This document shows, one piece after another, positions 1-12,600 of a stretch of 64,000 nt of DNA. Under the pieces are notes generated by a model, which saw nothing but the letters and a program-made list of their open reading frames with translations, was not told the DNA's origin and made no database searches. The stretch is from NCBI GenBank assembly GCA_035079005.1, contig CM068707.1, positions 2,495,001 through 2,559,000 on the forward strand, read 5' to 3'. Made by a program: the position numbers and the translations under genes. Numbering within the stretch: the stretch's first letter is position 1; the number at the start of each line of letters is the position of its first letter. The DNA is from Fraxinus americana (taxonomy: Eukaryota; Streptophyta; Magnoliopsida; Lamiales; Oleaceae).

Positions 1-905
1 CTATTTTGAAAATCGCTCCATCCTTTCCTGATATGCTTCCACAAGCTCATCCCATAAGGACCACGACCCTCACCCGAACGCTACCCCCCCTCCAAGACAC
101 CATACTTCACCCCAATAATTTCTCTTCAGAAACTTTCCCTTCCAAATCGCCACAACCACTTGCCTAACAATGCCTTGTTAAATAAAACAAGGCTCCTCAA
201 TCCAAGACCCCCAGCCCTAATAGGGGAACAAACATCACCCCATTTGACCAAATGAAACTTTCTCTCTTCCCCCAACCTTATCCAAAGAAAATCCCTCTGC
301 ATCTTCTCCAAACTATTTGCCACTGCAACGGGAATAGGAAACAAAGATAGAAAATATGTTGGAAGATTAGAAAACGTGGATTTGATGAGAGTGAGACGGC
401 CTCCTTTTGACAGATAAATATGTTTCCACCCCGCTAACCTCCTCTCTACCCGTTCAAGAATACCATTTCAGATATGTTTACTTTTAAACATCACTTCTAA
501 TGGAAGCCCAAGATATGACATGGGCAATTGTGCGACTCTGCATTCGAGTATGGCCGCTAGTTCCTCCATATTAGCAACCTCCCCCACTGGAATAACTTCA
601 GATTTTCCTAGATTTGCCTTCAAACCGGAGGCCGCTTCAAAACACAGAAGCAAGCGACGCAAATTCCTAATTTGCATATCGTCTGCATCACAGTGTGTCG
701 TCTGCAAACAATAAATGGGAGACCGTAGATGACCAACCGCAAAACCTCTTAACAATCCCTCCGTCACAGCTTTCTCAACCATTCTACTGAATGCCTCCAT
801 CACAATAACAAACAATAAGGGGGACAACGCGTTCATATTATTAAGTTGCAAACGGACTATACAAGTATGTCTGAGCTTAATTCTAATCAAAGTTGAGTCC
901 AAATC
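1..905 (-). mobile_element. Decayed LINE (non-LTR retrotransposon) reverse transcriptase fragment
   Basis: The minus strand encodes the C-terminal half of a plant L1-type reverse transcriptase. Recognisable blocks are ALSPLLFVIVMEAFSRM, ASGLKANLGKSEVIPVG, PMSYLGLPL, GGRLTLIKSTFSNLPTYF, LFPIPVAVAN, the KMQRDFLW block, and GGLGLRSLVLFNKALLGKWL. The copy is dead. A TGA at 468-470 replaces the Trp expected between the PLEVMFKSKHI block and NGILERVERRLAGWKH. The FADD catalytic motif survives only in a shifted frame near 690-710, next to a small deletion. The relic continues left of the window. It lies upstream of the first ILP1 exon seen here, probably inside an ILP1 intron and in antisense orientation. 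Confidence 0.9.
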
Positions 906-956
906 CTAAAAGAACATTCTCTTATTCTCTAAACTTAAGTAATTTTCGGTGAGCAA

Positions 957-1151
957 ATGCTTGCCACAAAGCCTCTTCTTTATTCTCAAGACATGCCTTT
1001 TGTATTTACCCTTGATTCCTCTTTTACTTTGTCTGTCTCTGGTTCAGAACATCATCTAACTCCGCAAGAAAATGTTTCATTGATACTTCTTTTGGACAAA
1101 GATGCTTTAGAATGCGTACTTCATTCTTTAGAAAACTTGCAAAATCTTTAA
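957..1151 (+). other. Unrecognised short ORF with coding-like composition
   Basis: This is a 64-codon ATG-to-TAA frame between the LINE relic and the ILP1 exons. It contains the stretches FVFTLDSSFTLSVSG and LILLLDKDALECVLHSLENL. Its amino-acid make-up looks more protein-like than neighbouring chance frames, and a possible acceptor (TTTATTCTCAAG) lies just inside it. It could be a terminal exon of another gene, a captured fragment, or chance. I do not recognise the family, and it does not resemble the ILP1 N-terminus. Confidence 0.2.
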
Positions 1152-2369
1152 GTCAGTCGAGCACAAAAAATGCAACGTAGTATATTCAAAGTGATGTAAA
1201 CAGATTTTTCCAGACCATAGATCATATTTTAGACATATTCTACTGGTGTCCTTTTTATTTAGAGACTAGGATATTGTATAGGTCGTGAATACAGTTTTCA
1301 TTTTTGTGTCACCATAGTCCTTGTTTTGAATAATATCATAGTTAGGCATGCTACTTAATTTTTCGAGTCTTTAACAGAAAACTTTAGGAGTTTTTGACAC
1401 GTACAATTCTGTATTCTTGTAAGCGTGAATAATACTAATTTCAAGTCCTATCCACTGAAATTCAAAGCCAATAAATATTTTTATTCATATTCTACCTGAC
1501 GGATAACATCGAAGGTAGTATTCTGATGGAACCTCTACCATTACCTGCGAAGAGAGCAAAGCTACAGAAACATTATTAGAGTACTATAAATAGTTCTGTT
1601 ATATTCTGTTTTATGAAGAGAACTTTTTCCAACCTCATACCCACTATGGTCCTCTCAACAAGCTGTCAATATCACTGATCAGTAACACTGAAACAAACCT
1701 CTCATGAGTCAAGAAGTATGGAAGCCATCTGTGAGCTAGAATTTATGTGACCTTTTTGTGGGGTTTATTCATTTTCGCTGAAGTCTTGCCATTTTTCTGT
1801 TTATGTTTTAAACTTTAAAAAGCTGCCAAGAGATACTAATCCTCAATGGCTACTTGATGTGGAACTGATGCATGGATATTCCCTATTTTGTAAACTTTTA
1901 TACGATGAAAAGACAGTTAGCTAAGCCAACCAAACTCCAGAAACGTCTTTCTTATATCATTAATTCTTTGATTATGTGTAATACCTGAAATTAAGTCAAT
2001 ATCATTGTGTAGTGATCTTGAAGATTGTGTGAGTTGACTTATTACAGCCGTCAGCCAATTGACGGCTCTTTGGTCCTGTTTGTTTCCTCTATTAAGCAGA
2101 ATTTTTACTGTTGAAACAGGGAATTAGCTGCAATAGTGGACCATTTTGTGTCACAGTGGGCTCCACTTTTTTGGAAAAAAAGGGTCAAAAATTTAATTTT
2201 CTTGTTGAAATAATGTGAAACAAACAGGGGCATTAATTTGGTGTTATCAAGTTTGTCATGTTCCCTGGATATCGTAATCTTTTCATTCAACTTAGTACTT
2301 CATATTCCATTCTTTTCATGCTTGTTTGCATAATAGCTTTAATTCTCATGTATTGGTTATTGTTTACAG
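1152..2369. other. Intronic/intergenic stretch with no gene seen
   Basis: AT-rich DNA without a convincing exon. It ends in a good acceptor (TTGTTTACAG, ending at 2369) that opens the first ILP1 exon of the window. The ILP1 N-terminal exon, which should carry the first CxxC zinc ligands, is not found here, so this is probably intron. Confidence 0.5.
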
Positions 2370-5300
2370 CTGATATTGCTGGGGAAGACTTCGCCCAGAA
2401 ACTAGATGGCGGGCATAAAGTTAACTGTCCGTGGGTAGGAAATATCTGTGCAGAAAGCTTGGTTCAGTTCCCTCCTACTCCCCCATCAGCATTGATTGGT
2501 GGTTATAAGGATCGTTGTGATGGACTAATGCAGTTCCCTTCCCTGCCCATTGTGGCTGCTTCTGCATTTGAGCAAATGCGAGTTTCTCGGGGTCCAGAAA
2601 TTGACCGGCTTTTATCTCAGTTTCAGTTTGCGGGCAATGAATTGGGCTTTAAGCTGGAGATTATATCAGGGACTGAAAATGCCAGAGATGAAATCTTCTT
2701 CTTATACTCTCGTGTATACACATGATTTTTCTAATTTTTTTACTTGTTTCTAGACTCATTGGATATTAATTTCATGACTAAAAGCTTTATCTTAAATTAT
2801 AGGCTCAAAAGTTGATAAGCCTGTGTGGATGGGAACCAAGATGGCTTCCAAATATTCAGGACTGTGAAGAGAATTCTGCTCAATCGGCCAGAAATGGATA
2901 TTCGACTGGTCCTTCAAAAAATCGTGGTCTTCTGTCTGACCTTGACCGTGGCAAGAAGAAATTGTTTGCTTCCACAAAAAAAGATTATGGCATAAATGAA
3001 GTTATGGCTCCCAAGTCAAAATCCGTGTCCAGGTCACCTTTATTGGATTGCAGCTTATGTGGAGCCACAGTTGGAATCTGGGACTTCCTCACTGTTGTAC
3101 GTCCTGCTTCTTTTGCTTCCAATAGCAGCGACGTTCCTGAAACTAGCAAGAAGATGGCATTAACACGTGGAGTAAGTGCGGCAAGTGGCATCAGTGGATG
3201 GGTTGCTGTGGATGGGATGGAGAAGGAGCAGGTAGAGGACCATGATGAAGCTGCAACAAACGGAGGGAAGTCATTGTCAAACATTGGGGTGGATTTAAAT
3301 CTTACAATATCTGGTGGGTTATCCTCTTCGCGGTTGCAGATGAACGTTATGTCTGAACAATACCAAGATGCGCCTAGGGGAAGAAATTTAGTGATTGGAC
3401 AGCCTTCGAGCAGCGAGGTTGGGGATCGTGCAGCTTCATATGAATCATGTGGTCCTAGTTCTCGCAAGCGGAACTTAGATGAAGGTGGAAGTACAGTTGA
3501 TAGGCCAACATTATTGATGCAACATGTTGACAGTATTGAAGGCACTGTCATTGACCGTGATGGTGATGAAGTCGATGATGGTAAACAGCATGCTGCTGGC
3601 CTTTCAAAACGTGCCCGTGACTCTGATATTGTTGAACACCATCATTCCTCGTATAGGAAATATTCTTCTGGTGCTGGTCCTAGCCAGCCATTGGGAATGG
3701 ATATAGGAACAGGTGCTCCGAGAGATCTTTCTAATCAGGGTCCTGAGTTAGCATTTGGTTATCCATCAACTAGAGATTCTACACATGCTTCCTCCATCAT
3801 TGCAATGGACACTGTATGTCATACTCCAGGTAATGATTCAATGGAAAGTGTTGAAAATTACCCTGGAGATTTTGATGACGTTCATTTTCCATCTACATCA
3901 ACCTTCAGAAATACAGATCTCAATGAGACTTCTGAACTGAACTACAGTAACCAAGCACAACAAAGTACTTGCCCAGCTGTAAGAAGTCTTGTTGAAATGG
4001 GCGTTAGTAGTACAAATGATGAAGAAGTACTGAACGCAGATACTGCAACTGGGCATGGGAGAAATGGTCCTAGCTTTGGAATTAGTGGAGGAAGTGTTGG
4101 AATGGGCGCTAGCCATGAAGCTGAAATTCATGGCATTGATGCGTCTATCAACAGAGCTGATAGTGTCGTCGGTGATGTGGAGCCAATTGCTGAAATTACC
4201 GACAACCAAGGCCAGACTGGTGAATTTGCTCCAGATCCAGGGCTAATGGGTGATTTTGTCCCGGAAGAAATGGACCAAGAGGATCGTGCTGGTGATAGTC
4301 AAGATTTTATGTCTCGATCTATAGGAAAGGCTGATAGGGGCTCAAAAATTTTGGGTTTCGCCAAGGAAGGATCTATTGAAAGTGGTGAAAAGACCAGTAA
4401 CATGCGTGCAGCACCTCATGAGAACAGTCCAAATTATTCTCTTTCTTGCAATGCCATTTTATATTCTGGCTGTGATGCATCCAAGGAAGAAGTTACTCAG
4501 GCTGGCAAAGATCTGACCACTGATGACTGTAACTCAGGCTATTTGTTTGCAAAAGGGACAGGTGATATAGTTTGTCTTTCAACTTTCATTACACATCGAT
4601 CTCCTCCCCCGCAAAACCCCTTAAAGAAAGGAAAAAAAAAAAAGAAGAAGAAAGAACTAAGTAAATGATGATTAAGTGCATATATAATGAGAGCACTCAT
4701 GTGGACCAGAGATGTTGTATGGTAGATGCAAGGGTGTTGGACATTGCACTTGTCAGCAGCAGCAGATTATTGATTATTTAATTAATTGCTAATCCTATTT
4801 TAATATGGTTAACTTAGTCCAAATTTCAAAGGACAATTTTTATCTGAGAATTGTCTCGAGTTTCCTTATGGAATGACATGATTCACAGCCTTAGAGCTTT
4901 GAATAAATGAAAATTATGGATAAACAATAATTAAAGACTTTTAATGTTGCTTTGATCACATGATCCTCTTGCATATAGTGTGCTTAAAAAAGTGGTACAA
5001 AGATTGAATCGTTTCTTCCCATTACCGATGAATCTTCAACCATTTAATTTTGATTTTGAGACCTGTAGAGTTACTAAACTACTTGTTGATATTTAAGAGA
5101 ATAGTCACCCTTTTTTTCTTATATTATTGTTATTTTTGGAAGCAGAGTTAACCTTTGCCTTTTTTTTTTCTTAGTTCAATCTTTGTCCTAGCACCTTATT
5201 AACACTTTCTTTAGAAGACACTATGTTTTCTTAGGGTAAATATTTTCTCTTCATATTCCTCCCATCATGTATCTTTTCTTTTAGTTTGTTACTTTCCGTA

Positions 5301-6585
5301 TGCCTTCTTTGTTCTGAATTTAGAAAACTTTATTCTTGCACTGCGCTTTAAATGAGACAACTTTTTCTATTCTTGAAATGTTTTATGTTAGAACAACCAA
5401 CAACCTAATCATTGTGCTGGAAGAGTCTGGTGCTCTCTTTACTTGTGAAAACTTGATGCGAACACTAATTGCTATTTTAAAGATGCATATATATGTATGG
5501 GACTGCATGAAGGACAGTCGTGTTCAGTTTCGAAATCTTAAATGCAATTCACACTTCAAACTGTTCCCCCTAGTTGGCCACATTTGAAACTATTTAAATA
5601 ACCTCAAATTGATATTAAAAACTTGTCAGACTAATAGATCATAATGCTGTGATTAGCAGTTTCCATATCACATGTCATGGTTGCGTGATTGATTATCAGT
5701 CAAATGATTAGCTTGCTACCTCTTATCTGGCTTACTGGCTGTTTCTTTTTTAAATTTGTCATCGTTCAACGTTCAGTGATTTCTTGAATATGTAACCATC
5801 GTTCAGGGCCACCAAATGGTGGATGCAACTATGAGGAAGTTGTTGAATTCGATCCAATCAAGCATCATAATCACTTCTGTCCATGGGTGAATGGAAATGT
5901 TGCCGCAGCTGGCTGCAGCAGCAGCGGCGGCTCTGGTTCCAGTGCTGGTGCTCAGGCACTATGCGGTTGGCAGCTGACACTAGATGCTTTGGATGCTTTC
6001 CAATCTCTAGCACAAGTTCCAATTGAAACCAGGGAATCTGAATCAGCTGCATCCATGCACAAGGTTGGTGAATACCTATGATAATATGAAGTTATCTTTT
6101 AACAGTATCCTGTTTTGTCCTTGATTGTTATCGGAATGGCTCGTGTTCCTTTTTCTCATTTTTCTTCTATTTCAACTTTTTCTTCAAAGTCTGTCTTTTT
6201 TTCATTTAATAATAGAATCCGTATGAGGGATGGTTGATAATAATAAAACATTTAAGTTATAAAATGTCATTGTCGCACAATTGTGGAACAAGATGACAAA
6301 CATGAAAGAAGAAAAAATCCGGTTGCATGTTCTGACTAGTGTTTCACGTTACAATGAAAATAAGATACTCTCTAAAACTGCAACTATCTGTGCCCTCTGC
6401 TTTTTGTTCATGCAAAGGATGTTGTATCTCAGCCTTTGGACCATTTCTGTCCCGTTCTAATGTATTCAGGCTTCCTCAATTACTATTCCTTTAAATCTTT
6501 GAGAACATTACATAACATGACTTGTTTGCAGGATGACCATCTGACTCCTGGTCGAAAACTCTTGGCACGCGACTCATTCAGCTAA
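2370..6585 (+). CDS. ILP1: NIPA/C3HC zinc-finger protein (IAP-like protein 1), 3' four exons
   Basis: Partial gene with exons 2370-2713, 2803-4561, 5807-6063 and 6532-6585, all with GT-AG borders and matching phases. They encode about 803 residues ending LLARDSFS. The family has two BIR-like zinc folds. Fold one keeps only its His/Cys half here (DGGHKVNCPW); its CxxC pair belongs to an upstream exon outside the window. Fold two has CSLCGATVGIWDF in the long second exon and HHNHFCPWV in the third, giving a CxxC...HxxxC zinc site split by a 1.25-kb intron. SLCGWEPRWLPNIQDCE is another conserved block. The roughly 500 residues between CSLC and HFCPW are acidic, Ser-rich and probably disordered. 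Relatives are nuclear proteins (animal NIPA, plant MEM1); the plant gene is annotated IAP-like protein 1. The symbol ILP1 is also used for an unrelated polyploidy gene. The exon structure is intact, so the gene is probably functional. Confidence 0.9.
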
Positions 6586-9075
6586 AATGTGAGTTAGAAC
6601 TGAATGTGAAATTCAAGTTCAGAGACATGGACAGCTGGTATTTTTCATAATCTCTTAAGAACTCATGCAATGATAATCAATACCTCCAGCCTTGTTTTAT
6701 CATTTCCTTCAGGGGTTGACGATCCTGTATGAACTAGCTTATTCTCCTGTCAGTAGTAGATAAGATTTTGGAACACTTGCACCCAGTTTGCTGAATGTTT
6801 ATATGTTCTTTTGACTCCTTTCAACCCCCCCTCTCCCCCAATTTTTTGGTTGGCCAAAAGGGGTTTGTTAGTAATATAATGTGAATGTGCCCTGGGCATC
6901 GTTTTCTGCATTTGGGATGTTGGTGGAAGCATTTGCATCTGCTTGGTCACTGCGGGAACTAGTTTAGCTCAGATCCTAACAAAAAGTTGTATATATATCG
7001 AGTTTGAACGAATAGAAGACCTACTTTCCTAATTATGTAGTTTGGTTAATTTTTTCTTTTTTTTTTCCTTCAATTTTTATTAAGCTGGTTTTGTGCGAGA
7101 GGAAGGAGATATAAAATGTCAGAATTGTTTGAAAGATTGAGATTAATTCTCTTATCTGTTATTGTCGAAATACTTATTGAAATATAGAACTAGCTGTAGC
7201 TTGAATGAAATTGAGCCAGTTTTAGCCCTAAGTTTGAACAAGTTTTCTGCGGTTGGTATCTTGATAAAAAGTTCAGAGTGAATTAGTTCTCGTTTTACCC
7301 AGTAATCTGTTTTTCTTACTTACTAAAAGGATACATTTAGAGTCATCTCTGAACTAGATTTTATCAGATAATTTATGATCAAGAAGGTTAAGGTTTGCCT
7401 AATTTCCTTTCATGGTAGGCAAGAACATTGATCACGGCGAATCTAATTTTCCATGATTGTTCATAGGATGAACATCTTGGTTAAGGTTTTAGAACATGTA
7501 CATGTATTTCAATTACAGCACATCATAAAATGCTGCTCCGAATAATGGTCCTGCTCCTGCCTAATATCATCAATTATGTTTGATCTTCTATTTCATGTTT
7601 TGCCTAAAAGAGTAAAAGAGTTGTGTGTTGTTTTGTAATTAAATTGCGAATATTCTGAAGCTCTTTTGCTTGCAGTTGAGGATGCTGCCTGCAGCAGTCA
7701 TCACAGATGAAGGTCAAATCTAAGTAAACCGATCGATAAGTTGTTCGTTACTCTTGTGGGCCCTCTTTATTTAAAGTCAAAATTCCATTAATTGTAATGT
7801 TTATCAAGGTACAAGTGACCATTAGTTTCCTTATTCATAATATTAGCCAAATATTTCCTATAAAGGTACTTCTGTAATGGTATTGCAAAAACCTTAAATC
7901 CTTGAGTTGTTTTCGAGATACCTTTGTATTGTGTTACTGCACACTACTATTTCTCAGATTTTCAGTAGCAAAATTTGACTGTTTCTTGTTTTTGGTCACA
8001 TATATGGATTGATGATTCTATCTTATCATATTTCTGAGTAATGAAAGTCAGTATTCCTTGTCACTATTTAATTGACATGTCACGTCTAGGTAGTGGGTTC
8101 CAGTTATTTAATATACGTATCAGTTAAATGTGTGTACTGAAAATTTTCTCACGTTACAACGAGGCCATAAATTTGAATGCTTGAACGAATGTTAAGATTT
8201 TAGATGAGATGATTAACAAGAATACTGTCTAACGACCCATATGCTAGAAGATAAGACCGGTAGATATGAGATGACACCATTGAACAAATTGGTGGCAAGA
8301 TTTGTTATATACTTGTTTAATTGTTTTCTTAAATCTCTTGCGATGAATGTTAATTTTTTAATGGGAAATTTCAGGAGTCGAAGCATGGCTGGGGAAAAAA
8401 AATCTCTGCAGCATCTCATTTAATTATTATTTATTTTTCAATATCATTTTTGATACTTAAATTACAAAAATAAAATAAAATAAAAAGAATCGAGATAGGT
8501 TCAAGAAATTCAGGACAGAGACCATGTTCTTTATTCTTGTCCTATTTACTTTCGAGATGGGCAATACAAACAAGACGAGTTAGAAATTTTACCTTACTCT
8601 TTAGTCATTGGTTATTTCACTATGTGAGTTTCAAGTTTCAACTAAGCCACTCTTCTATGCTCAATAAATAAATAAATAAATAAAAATAATTGATAAAGAA
8701 CTTTTTTTTTTTCAAGAACACCAAGCAACTTATATCATTAATACAAAATTGTTTTTTTTGGAAATTTTATGGTTAAAATGTACGAAAACGTGAGGATTCC
8801 ATAGAAGTTTGTTGTTGTAAGAAAAATATCTTCCAAACAAGGTCTAAAAATGGAATACAGTCTATTCATTCTTATTATCTTTATTCACCGAAGTATCTGA
8901 TGCGAATTTATGGATCATCTCATTTTCTTCTAGACATAAAGAAGCAAGTTCTAGATTACACCTCCACAAGATCATTAATTATTTAAAGAAATTGATGTTT
9001 GTAAATAATCAAAAAGTCAAGTTATAAAATATTTTGTTGAAAATTTCAAAGATATTACTATATTACAAAAATTGC
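6586..9075. other. ILP1 3' UTR and intergenic spacer
   Basis: No further coding exon is convincing. The first several hundred bases are presumably ILP1 3' UTR. There are poly-T tracts and an (AATA)n run at about 8663-8687. An acceptor-like site at about 7670-7676 (TTTGCTTGCAG) precedes a GC-richer stretch and could mark a spliced UTR exon, but nothing confirms it. Confidence 0.4.
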
Positions 9076-9454
9076 GGGGAAATTTCACCAATGGTCACCC
9101 AACTTATAGGTATATTTCAATGTTAGCCATTTAATTTTACTTTAATCTCCAAACTTTTAATTTGTTTCAATATTCGACCATTCTATCTATAACCATTACC
9201 ACATGGGGCAAACAAACGATTCAACTTTATTTTTCCCAATGCAATTTAGCATAGGTTCTTTAAAAGAGTTAAGTCTTCCATGGTAGAAAATGACATGTCC
9301 TAAAAACAATTTTGGACCAAGCAATAAATTTTTCCTATCAAGACTAAATATAAATATAACTAGGGTTGATTATTGATAAAACAAAAAAAAAAGATTTAGT
9401 GACCAATATGAAACCTACTTGTACGTTGGATGACCTTTAATGAAATATTCTCTT
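9076..9454. mobile_element. Inverted-repeat MITE upstream of NRPB12
   Basis: The left end (AATTTCACCAATGGTCACCC) is mirrored, with mismatches, by the right end (GATGACCTTTAATGAAATAT) for roughly 50 bases. The interior is AT-rich and non-coding. The GGTCACYCAACTT core is shared with the MITEs at 23-26 kb. The exact ends and TSD are unclear. Confidence 0.6.
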
Positions 9455-9525
9455 AAATCTTACTAATATGGACACCTGGCAAACGGTGATTGGTAAAAAC
9501 TCGGTCAAGTGAACAAAATAAAATC

Positions 9526-9555
9526 AAAAACCCTATTTATTTTTATAAACCCTAA
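9526..9555 (+). promoter_or_regulatory. Telo-box pair and TATA-like stretch upstream of NRPB12
   Basis: AAAAACCCTA at 9525-9534 and AAACCCTAA at 9547-9555 are telo-box words. TATTTATTTTTATAAA lies between and overlaps them. They sit about 55-85 bases before the NRPB12 ATG. Telo-boxes are typical of promoters of plant translation and transcription housekeeping genes, so a promoter-proximal role fits. This is inference from motif and position. Confidence 0.45.
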
Positions 9556-9610
9556 TCTCTTAATTACGAGACCTTTAAGGCCTACATTTCTGCGTGTTTG
9601 ATAACTAAGA

Positions 9611-12600
9611 ATGAATCCTCAGCCTGAACCCGTCAGCTACATCTGTGGAGGTACTGTAAACCCTAAATATACTTACACATACACGTGTAAAGATGTTTCT
9701 GAATGTATTCTTGATATTTTGTATGGGGTTAATGTTTAGCTGATTATAGAATGATTAAATTGGGTTTACAGATTGTGGACAAGAGAACACGCTGAAGCCA
9801 GGGGACGTCATTCAGTGCCGCGAGTGCGGTTATCGCATTCTCTACAAGAAACGTACACGCAGAAGTAATTTTCTTTATCGACTGCAGCAATTTCTTTATT
9901 GTGGAATATATTTTTGTTCGTGATTTTTTTGTTCGCGATTTTGTAGTTTGTTACGATTGATTAACAACTAGGTTAGTGGATTACTTATTTGTCATGGTTC
10001 CCATTGGGATGGATGGGCACCTAAATCCCACGTCAGAAGTTTAAGCTTGACTTGGGTAGCTAACTTTTGGGGTCTGGTTCTCTGACATACTCAGAGAGGT
10101 ATCATGTTTTCTGGTCTCGGTTACCACTCAGGGTGTATGAGCACCTGCTCGACGTGGACGCCGATTCGGAAGCGTGGTGGTTTGTCATGGTTGCCATTGG
10201 GGTGTGTGGGCACCTAAATCCCACATCGGAAGTTTAAGCTTCCTTTGTGTGGTTTATATTGGTTTGGGCTCTCCAACCTTAATAGCTGGCTTAGTTAGCT
10301 TTTGGGGTCTGGTTCTCCCAATTGAGATACGTGACAATATATTGGGGTTTTGTTTCTTTTTTTATTATATGGTGGGTAGGAGTAATATCAGAAGGTTTCT
10401 TGAAAGCAAAGTCAGCCAAGCCCTTGTTTGATTGTTTATTATTGTTGCAGTAATTTTTGTTTAATTAGTTTTTATTGAACTTAAATTTGTTGCCTATATA
10501 TATTTTTTTTTTTGTACTTTACATTTTGTCTCTTATGGCCCAAATATTTTGAGAATGTGACTTAGTTTATTGTACTAGTTCTTGGTTTTTGGAGGAAGAT
10601 CTTTTCTTTTTATTTTCTGGGATGGCTGTCAATGACTTAACTTTTTGCCGAAGGCACAATTTTTCAAGTGGTTTTCATGTTAGAGATGTTGAAAGTTTTG
10701 GTATTTGTATTATGTTGGTAAAAATAAAATATCCTTGTTTTGCTTGGCTACAAAAATTCTCTAGGTTCCTTGGTCAAAAACTCCATTCGTTTACAATGAA
10801 AGTGAAGAAAAGAGAACAAATGGGAAAATTTAACTTTTGAGTATTGCCTCTGGAAAGATAGTTTCATTATTCCCGAGTTTAATAACATTGTGCTTCCAAA
10901 TTAGTAGAAAAAATTTCTTACAATTATTATTGTTATTGCAAAAATGACTAGACAATTTTGTGTAACTGAAAGTCATCTATATTTTTCAAGTTCTCCCCCA
11001 GAATATCAGTTTAACTAAACAAACTGGAAATTTGGCCCTATGATTTTGGTTTATCCCCACATTTCTTGGAAAGAGAATGTTTTCAAAGTGAATTTTACTT
11101 AAATTAATTCTCTTGTGTTTGAAAAGAATGGTTTACCCATGAGTTCTGGTGTTTTTTTAGTGAAACAGGGTTCTGGTGTTTATTCTAAGAAACTGTGTAA
11201 ATTTAATCTTATATAGAGGAAAGTGAAGTGGAGTTTCATGATCATTATTACTGAACCTTTTTCATATTTGTTCTATGAAATATGTCTGATTAAGAGATTG
11301 AGCACACTTTATCATACTTAGGTTGTAAAGGGAATGATGTAACGACCAAAAACTTACCCTTTGAGTCGTTAAATATATATTGTAAAAATAGAACTTTAAT
11401 AAAAGATAATTATCCCCAAAGTTACAATAATTAAAAATAAACCACTTTCTTAATCATAAAATTTATATTTAAAATAAAAAATCATAAATTATCTCATCTT
11501 TATTATACCACCAGTGACCAGTTCCAAATTCCAGTTTATTGAACCTCAATTATCTAAAAGGGGAGAAATCATAAAAATGAGATAAAATCCCAATAAGTGA
11601 GTCACATAAATCGTAATTTATATTAAAAATTTAGGAATTCTTAATGTGCACGGGGAGACATGGGGACTAGAGACCGAACTTAGGTGACCATAATGCCCTT
11701 GCATAATCATAACATACATAGGGGGAGACGAGAATTAAGATCGGAACCATGACTATAATTCTCGTGCGTAGCGCTACTAAACTCCGATCCTTTGAACTTA
11801 AACATATAGGACTCATATCATATTCATAAATCGAATTGCGTATTTTAAAGTATGAAAAAGATCTAACATACATCGTATGACTACACTTGCCTCTTAAATT
11901 TGAAGAGTATTTCATAAACACGTTTGAAAGAACTTGACCTCAAACAATTGTTTATAAACTGTGTGTGTAGTATGAGACAATCATAGTAATTTAAATCAAT
12001 CAACCATAATTATATATAATTATACATATATAGAAGCACGTAATTGCAGTAATCATACAATTAAATCAATCATAATTATATATAATTATATCTATATATT
12101 CAAGCATATATGATAGTTTACTTATCTTTCACATATAAGGAAATTTACTTAATTTTCACACAATCATGATCACATATAATTATGTACATATATAGATGCG
12201 CGTAATTATTGTAATTCTATCATTTAAATCAACGAGTCATAATTATATACATATATAGACACACGTAATTATAGTAATTACAGAATTTAAATCAATTAAT
12301 CATAATTGTATGTAATTATATACATATATAGATATATGTAATTGTAGTAATTATATAATTTAAATCAATCAATCATAATTATACATAATACACACACACA
12401 CACACACACACGTAATTATAGTAATCGCATAACTTAAATCAATCAATCATAATTATAAATAATTATACATAAATAGACGTATGTAATTATAGTAATATTA
12501 TAATTTAACTCGATCGATCATAATTATATATAATTATACATATATAAACGGGCATAATTATAGTAATATTCTGTTTTAACTTAATCAATCGTAATTATAT

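Noticed and set aside
2985..3551. A 188-codon antisense frame inside the large ILP1 exon
   Set aside because: It is a shadow of the conserved, well-supported plus-strand coding frame.
10589..10840. An 83-codon plus-strand frame in NRPB12 intron 2
   Set aside because: It has no recognisable domain, sits among repeats, and has no splice context that would join it to NRPB12 exons.
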